64,000 nt of DNA from Anaerovorax odorimutans (GTDB lineage: Bacteria; Bacillota; Clostridia; Peptostreptococcales; Anaerovoracaceae): contig NZ_JANFXK010000007.1 of NCBI RefSeq assembly GCF_024459955.1, positions 119,295-183,294 on the forward strand. The letters run 5' to 3'. Of the stretch, positions 59,480-64,000 are shown piece by piece. Every line of letters begins with the position of its first letter. Within the stretch, counting starts at the first letter, position 1. The notes beneath the pieces are model-generated. The model ran no database searches. It had not been told where the DNA came from and saw only the letters and a list, made by a program, of their open reading frames with translations. Both the position numbers and the translations under genes were made by a program.

Positions 59480-59911
59480 TTAGTAACTGTTGAGCATATC
59501 GACGCGGCGCTGATGGCGGCCGCCTTCGAATTCCGTATCCAGCCACGCTGCGGTAATTGCCAGCGCAGTCTCAGTATCCGTGATTCTTCCGCCCATAGCT
59601 AAAATGTTGGAGTCATTGTGTCTTCTCGTCATTTCCGCCATATTGACATCCGTACAGAGTGAGCAGCGGATTCCCTTTACCTTATTGGCTGCGATGGAAA
59701 TTCCGATGCCGGTGCCGCAGCATACGATGCCGCGGTCGGCCTTGCCGCCGGCCACAGCCTCACCACAGGCACGTCCGAACTGCGGATAATCCACAGATTC
59801 TTCCGAATTCGTTCCCAGATCCAGCACTTCGATTTCTCTGCTCTGCAAATATTTTTTTACTTCTTCTTTTAACTGATACCCGCCGTGGTCGCTGGCAATG
59901 GCTATTTTCAT
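59480..59911 (-). CDS. rpiB: Ribose 5-phosphate isomerase B
   Basis: 143 residues of the RpiB/LacAB family: I-A-S-D-H-G-G-Y at the start, catalytic Cys in C-C-G-T-G-I-G, then A-N-K-V-K-G-I-R. Converts ribose 5-phosphate and ribulose 5-phosphate in the pentose phosphate pathway. Common neighbour of sua5 and upp in Clostridia. Confidence 0.93.
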   Translation of the reverse strand: MKIAIASDHGGYQLKEEVKKYLQSREIEVLDLGTNSEESVDYPQFGRACGEAVAGGKADRGIVCCGTGIGISIAANKVKGIRCSLCTDVNMAEMTRRHNDSNILAMGGRITDTETALAITAAWLDTEFEGGRHQRRVDMLNSY

Positions 59912-59929
59912 TGGCCTTCTCCTTTATAT

Positions 59930-60934
59930 CTATACTCTTACAATATTGTATCCCGCCGATTTGAGCATCCGGTTCATTACGGCAAACCCCACTCCGTCGG
60001 TATCGCTCAAAGCTCCCGCCAGTATGAGATCCACGTTCTGCTTGTCCATCTCCCGCAGCTTTGCGAAAAAATCGTGCGCAGCTTCAATAAAAGCTCTCTC
60101 TTCAAAGAGAATGACGCCGACTTTATTGCCCATTTTTTCGTTGAGCACACGCAGCCGTTCGATCTCTGATTGTACCTTTTCTCGGCTGCCTTCAATTATC
60201 GTCATATCCGCCTTCGGCGCATAATGCTTGTACTTCATTCCCGGGGACTTGGGTTTGAATTCCTCGCTGCTGACATCCCTGGGCCGGTTGACGTACAGCG
60301 CCGGATCTACAGCCACTTTTTTACCAATAGCAGCTTCGATATTCTCCGCCGTTATCACGCCCGGTCTGAGGATCGTCGGCGTATCCCCGCTCACATCCAG
60401 AACTGTGGATTCAATTCCTACTCTGCAATCAGGGCCTTTTATAATGGCGTCTACTTTGCCGTTCAGGTCTTCAATCACATGTTCGGCTTTCGTAGGACTT
60501 GGCTTTCCCGATATATTGGCGCTGGGCGCTGCGATCGGGCAGCCGGCCCAGGTAATCAGATCCAAAGCGATCTTGCTGTCGGGCATACGCACACCTACCG
60601 TATCAAGCCCCCCTGTTGTTCTGTCAGGAACGTTTTCTTTGCGTTTTACTACCAGCGTCAGAGGTCCCGGCCAGAAATTTTCAATCAGCGCCACGATATC
60701 CGGGCTGAGCCGCGGCGTCAGCTGACCGATATCGCTGGCCCTTCCCACATGAACAATCATCGGATTGTCGCTGGGCCGTCCCTTCGCCTCGTAAACCCTG
60801 CCGACAGCCTCTTCATTGAGGGCGTCCGCCCCCAGTCCGTAAACTGTTTCTGTCGGGAAAGCGACCAGACCCCCGTCTTTAATGATCTGCGCCGCCAGCT
60901 TTATATCTTTTTCTGTTAATATTTTCGTATCCAT
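59930..60934 (-). CDS. L-threonylcarbamoyladenylate synthase (Sua5 type)
   Basis: 334 residues: YrdC domain (G-G-L-V-A-F-P-T-E-T-V-Y-G-L-G-A-D, then G-R-P-S-D-N-P) plus the C-terminal Sua5 domain (Y-K-H-Y-A-P near 230). Makes the intermediate of t6A, the modified base next to tRNA anticodons reading ANN codons. Its start codon shares one base with the prfA stop (TAATG). Confidence 0.92.
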   Translation of the reverse strand: MDTKILTEKDIKLAAQIIKDGGLVAFPTETVYGLGADALNEEAVGRVYEAKGRPSDNPMIVHVGRASDIGQLTPRLSPDIVALIENFWPGPLTLVVKRKENVPDRTTGGLDTVGVRMPDSKIALDLITWAGCPIAAPSANISGKPSPTKAEHVIEDLNGKVDAIIKGPDCRVGIESTVLDVSGDTPTILRPGVITAENIEAAIGKKVAVDPALYVNRPRDVSSEEFKPKSPGMKYKHYAPKADMTIIEGSREKVQSEIERLRVLNEKMGNKVGVILFEERAFIEAAHDFFAKLREMDKQNVDLILAGALSDTDGVGFAVMNRMLKSAGYNIVRV

Positions 60935-61995
60935 TAGAAATTCTTCATCTTTTCCGCCTGGTCGTTTGTAATCAGGCCATCAATAATCTCATCCAAATCG
61001 CCGTCCAGAATGTAGTCCAGTTTGTAAAGGGTCACGCCAGTTCTGTGTTCCGAAACCCTGCCCTGAGGGAAATTGTAGGTCCGAATACGTTCGCTCCGGT
61101 CGCCTGTCCCTACCTGGCTCTTTCTCTGAGCGGAAATTTCATCATTCTGCTCCTGCATCTTCAAATCGTATAATCTCGATTTGAGGACTTTAAACGCCTT
61201 ATCTTTATTCTTGATCTGGGATTTTTCATCCTGGCAGGTTACCACCAGTCCGGTCGGCTCATGGGTCAGCCGAACAGCTGAGTCGGTGGTGTTTACACAC
61301 TGTCCGCCGTTTCCTGACGCACGGTACACATCTACACGCACATCGTTGGGGTTCAGGTCAACCTCTACATCGTCCACCTCCGGCAGCACAGCCACGGTGG
61401 CAGCAGACGTATGAACCCTGCCGCTGGATTCTGTCTCCGGCACTCTCTGTACCCGATGCGCTCCGCTCTCATATTTGAGCCTGGAATAAGCGCCTTTTCC
61501 CTTGATGAGCATAACGGCTTCTTTGATGCCGCCCAGCCCCGTGTCGTTTATCTCCATCAGCTCGGTCTTCCAGCCTTTTCTTTCCGCATATCTGCTGTAC
61601 ATGCGCAGGAGGTCGCTGCCGAAGAGGGCGGCTTCTTCTCCGCCGGTTCCCGCACGGACTTCCAGAATTACGTTTTTCTCATCGTTAGGGTCCTTCGGAA
61701 GAAGCAGGACTCTCAGATCTTCCTCCTGCTGTCCGATGGTCTCCTCTAATTCGGAGATTTCCATCTTGGCCAGCTCCCGCATCTCCTCGTCGCTCTCATC
61801 CAGCATTTCCTTGGCGTCGGCCAGCTCACCCTTCGCCTTCTTGTATTCTTTGTATTTCTTCACGATGGGTTCCATCTCGCCCATCTCTTTCACATACTTC
61901 TGCCATACCGGCTGATTGTTGATAATCTCCGGATCAGAAACCTTGTGTGAAAGCTCTTCATATTTTTCCAAAATGAAGTCTAATTTATCAAACAT
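60934..61995 (-). CDS. prfA: Peptide chain release factor 1
   Basis: 353 residues. G-N-G-G-Q-C-V-N carries the catalytic GGQ, and P-E-T near 190 is the P-x-T stop-codon reader of RF1 (UAA/UAG). Heads the run prfA-sua5-rpiB-upp-tyrS. The usual neighbour prmC, which methylates GGQ, is not upstream here. Confidence 0.95.
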   Translation of the reverse strand: MFDKLDFILEKYEELSHKVSDPEIINNQPVWQKYVKEMGEMEPIVKKYKEYKKAKGELADAKEMLDESDEEMRELAKMEISELEETIGQQEEDLRVLLLPKDPNDEKNVILEVRAGTGGEEAALFGSDLLRMYSRYAERKGWKTELMEINDTGLGGIKEAVMLIKGKGAYSRLKYESGAHRVQRVPETESSGRVHTSAATVAVLPEVDDVEVDLNPNDVRVDVYRASGNGGQCVNTTDSAVRLTHEPTGLVVTCQDEKSQIKNKDKAFKVLKSRLYDLKMQEQNDEISAQRKSQVGTGDRSERIRTYNFPQGRVSEHRTGVTLYKLDYILDGDLDEIIDGLITNDQAEKMKNF

Positions 61996-62234
61996 GTTTA
62001 ACTCCCGCTACTCTGTATTTTTTGGGCTTTTACGCCCACTACTTCAACTTAATATTATAGCACCAAGTAAGAAAAAAAAAAACTATAAATTTGATTTCCC
62101 TCTGCGATTCCCGGTTTTTTTGTCATTTACCCCCGGATCGGCCTCTGCCCGCCCCGCTGCAAGCCTTGCCAGTTGACAGTCCGTACAGGCTTTTATACAA
62201 TAAGCCTATCATTTATGAAAGTGAGGCCAAGCAA

Positions 62235-63038
62235 ATGATATATAATGAAATAAACGGCGCTCCCATGTCGCAGGAAAAAATAGACGCTTATCTGAAGCGA
62301 ATCGACATGCCTTTCCCTGAAAATTTAGATCTTGCTTATCTGTCACGCCTGCAGTGGTCACATATGTGTCACATTCCTTTTGAAAATCTGGACATCATGG
62401 CCGGCCTGCCGCTGTCGTTGAACCGGGAAGATCTTTATTGCAAGGTTATCGAACGCAGCCGGGGAGGCGTCTGTTCGGAACTCAATACGCTGTATAACTG
62501 GCTGCTGGAGTCCCTGGGTTTTGAAGTGGTCAGCTACAGTTCGCGCATCATTGCCAAAACCCTTCCAATCCAGACTCAGAGCCATCGGGTCATGGGCGTT
62601 CAGCTGGATGGAAAAACGTATCTCACGGACGTAGGTTTTAATTTTGAACACCATAGGATTCCTTTGCTGCTGGAAGAAAATTTGATCCAGCCGGACGGCG
62701 AATGTGAATATAAGCTTGTCCGTGATGAGTTCTGGGGATGGGTCATGTGGCAGAACCGCCCGGGTGAGGGATGGCGCAGAAAGCTGGGGTTCACTGAAGA
62801 GCCGCATATTGATCTGGACTTTGTCCCGGCTACTTTTTATGCATCCTCGCATCCCGACTCACGGATCAACAAATGCACAAAAGTATCTCTTTACATTGAC
62901 AATCAGTTTTACGCCATTCGCTCCGGCTCTTTTTTAAGGGAACACGGCGGCGTGGAAGAAATCATTGAACCTGCTTTATCAAAGGAACGGGAGGGGGAGA
63001 TTTTGAAGGATATCTTTGGGTTATCTGCGGGGGATTGA
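62235..63038 (+). CDS. Arylamine N-acetyltransferase
   Basis: 267 residues. Catalytic triad C80 (R-G-G-V-C-S-E-L-N), H117 (Q-S-H-R-V-M) and D132 (L-T-D-V-G-F) is present; the residue after Cys is Ser where most members have Phe or Tyr. NATs acetylate aromatic amines and hydrazines with acetyl-CoA. Start at 62235 follows GAGG; the longer upstream frame is unsupported. Single gene. Confidence 0.88.
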   Translation: MIYNEINGAPMSQEKIDAYLKRIDMPFPENLDLAYLSRLQWSHMCHIPFENLDIMAGLPLSLNREDLYCKVIERSRGGVCSELNTLYNWLLESLGFEVVSYSSRIIAKTLPIQTQSHRVMGVQLDGKTYLTDVGFNFEHHRIPLLLEENLIQPDGECEYKLVRDEFWGWVMWQNRPGEGWRRKLGFTEEPHIDLDFVPATFYASSHPDSRINKCTKVSLYIDNQFYAIRSGSFLREHGGVEEIIEPALSKEREGEILKDIFGLSAGD

Positions 63039-63170
63039 TGGGGTTTTAAGTTATCACCCAGGGTATAATGTCCTAGGGTGTCCCAATGCCCGGTGCGACA
63101 GACACTATTGTCTCTTTTCAATATGAGGAAATTAGGTTAAAGTTATATTAGAAAGGAGGAGATTTAATCC

Positions 63171-63773
63171 ATGAATGATTCTATCGGTGCAAGGATAAAG
63201 AGCTTAAGAGAAAAGCATAATATCACGTCACAGGATTTAGCCGACATGATTGGGTGCTCCAGAAAAACCATTCAAAGATATGAAAACGATGTTTATGAGC
63301 CCACCTATATAAATTTAGATAGGATGTCTAAAGCGTTCAACGTGTCGATAAATTATTTGATCGGAAAGGAGCAGGACGGCGACCTTGATTATGTAAAAGT
63401 CCATCAATTCTATAAGCGGTATAAATCTCTTTTTACTAATGAAATTCTTGAAAATGAAGATTACTATTGGATTTCCCTGGAAATAGCCGACGATGGAACG
63501 TACATACCCGGTTGTTATAGCTGTTGGGCTGGCTTTACTGAGGACAGTCCTCCGCAGGAGATCCGCGAGGCCAGACGGTTTATTCACTCCGATGTTCCTG
63601 CTGCTATTGAGCTGTGTACCCAGATAAAGGAGCCACCTATTATACTAAATAAAATCAGCGAAATCGGCCTTTTCTACATCTTTGGCGGACAAGCCATCGC
63701 CTCTTGCTCACTCTGTGATGAGCATATGCCTGAATTTGTAGGACCTTATCTGGCAGGATGGGATTTTGTTTAG
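63171..63773 (+). CDS. XRE-family regulator with unknown C-terminal domain
   Basis: 200 residues. Residues 1-65 are a Cro/CI helix-turn-helix (A-R-I-K-S-L-R-E-K-H, S-Q-D-L-A-D-M-I-G-C-S-R-K-T-I-Q-R-Y-E). The remaining ~130 residues contain C-Y-S-C-W and S-C-S-L-C-D-E-H, which could bind a metal or disulfide; I do not recognise them. Base composition is A/T-richer than its neighbours, so it may belong to a mobile element that continues past the right edge with the small toxin. Confidence 0.75.
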   Translation: MNDSIGARIKSLREKHNITSQDLADMIGCSRKTIQRYENDVYEPTYINLDRMSKAFNVSINYLIGKEQDGDLDYVKVHQFYKRYKSLFTNEILENEDYYWISLEIADDGTYIPGCYSCWAGFTEDSPPQEIREARRFIHSDVPAAIELCTQIKEPPIILNKISEIGLFYIFGGQAIASCSLCDEHMPEFVGPYLAGWDFV

Positions 63774-63909
63774 GGCCAGAAGTATTTATCTATAAAGTGT
63801 TCTATTATGCTTACTTATAGTTTACATTCTATCTCCTATCAGTTATACTTCCATCAAGAGTTACCAGAGACACGGTGGACGGTTCGCCCCCTGCAAGGGA
63901 GGTGGTACG

Positions 63910-63996
63910 ATGGTTACATATGATGCTTTGATTGCTTTTGGCACATGGGCACTCGTTGTAGTCGGAGTTATCGCCTTGTTTTCGAACAAGCGTTAG
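63910..63996 (+). CDS. Putative holin-like toxin (Hol-Tox), 28 residues
   Basis: M-V-T-Y-D-A-L-I-A-F, one hydrophobic segment (G-T-W-A-L-V-V-V-G-V-I-A-L-F) and a basic end S-N-K-R. This is the layout of TxpA/Hol-Tox peptides, which are toxins of type I toxin-antitoxin pairs. The ribosome site AAGGGAGGTGGTACG is unusually strong and usual for this family. The antisense RNA antitoxin would lie on the minus strand at or beyond the right edge and cannot be judged. Too short for most gene finders. Confidence 0.7.
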   Translation: MVTYDALIAFGTWALVVVGVIALFSNKR

Positions 63997-64000
63997 AATT

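Overview
The window comes from a mid-GC Firmicute, most likely an anaerobic Clostridia/Eubacteriales member (an Anaerovoracaceae-like amino-acid fermenter is my inference). The basis is strong AGGAGG-type ribosome sites, the prfA-sua5-rpiB-upp order, an ornithine/alanine-racemase-type enzyme, AGCS and APC amino acid carriers, ECF-sigma and LytTR regulators, and ABC-2 exporters. No rRNA, tRNA, CRISPR array or intact transposase was seen.

Bases 1-6050 are accessory DNA. The minus strand carries broken, repeated cassettes of phage-type large polyvalent proteins with MuF-C-like toxin domains. Each cassette is joined by the same peptide (K-D/G-H-P-D/N-E-x-A-L-I-D-Y-E-S-L). On the plus strand the same stretch holds twelve short units of one design: a promoter with a 17-base spacer (16 in one case), then a 57-73 nt transcript whose first bases pair with its last bases just before a U-run. 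These closed-hairpin RNAs are the strongest candidate here for an undescribed system.

Bases 6.2-33.1 kb hold a VanZ-RDD membrane protein, an AGCS symporter, a phosphohexomutase with NAD(P)HX epimerase, exonuclease III, a secreted HELGH metalloprotease-like protein, a LytTR/DUF3021 pair, a GPH sugar carrier and a 1038-residue EndoQ-like/UvrD fusion. Then come a PPOX protein facing a MocR regulator, an EFR1 flavodoxin-ferredoxin, an ABC exporter with a regulator built from a degenerate ABC ATPase plus LytTR, an oxidoreductase/APC permease pair with a membrane LuxR protein, and a sigma-ABC operon. The gap at 33.15-33.84 kb holds five perfect DnaA boxes.

Bases 33.8-49.6 kb hold a manganese catalase, a second PPOX protein, DUF3830, a BlaR/BlaI-type sensor with two perfect operators, and a type IIG restriction-modification enzyme with a second methyltransferase. 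They are followed by a four-gene amidohydrolase/MFS operon facing an AraC regulator. A ~190-base hairpin repeat occurs three times in gaps at 21.7, 37.8 and 43.0 kb.

Bases 50-64 kb hold rplM-rpsI, a plus-strand operon (PLP racemase, NhaC-type antiporter, PucR regulator, class-V PLP enzyme) that looks like a self-regulated amino-acid utilisation unit, a housekeeping run (prfA, sua5, rpiB, upp, tyrS, DUF523), an arylamine N-acetyltransferase, an XRE regulator and a 28-residue holin-like toxin at the right edge.
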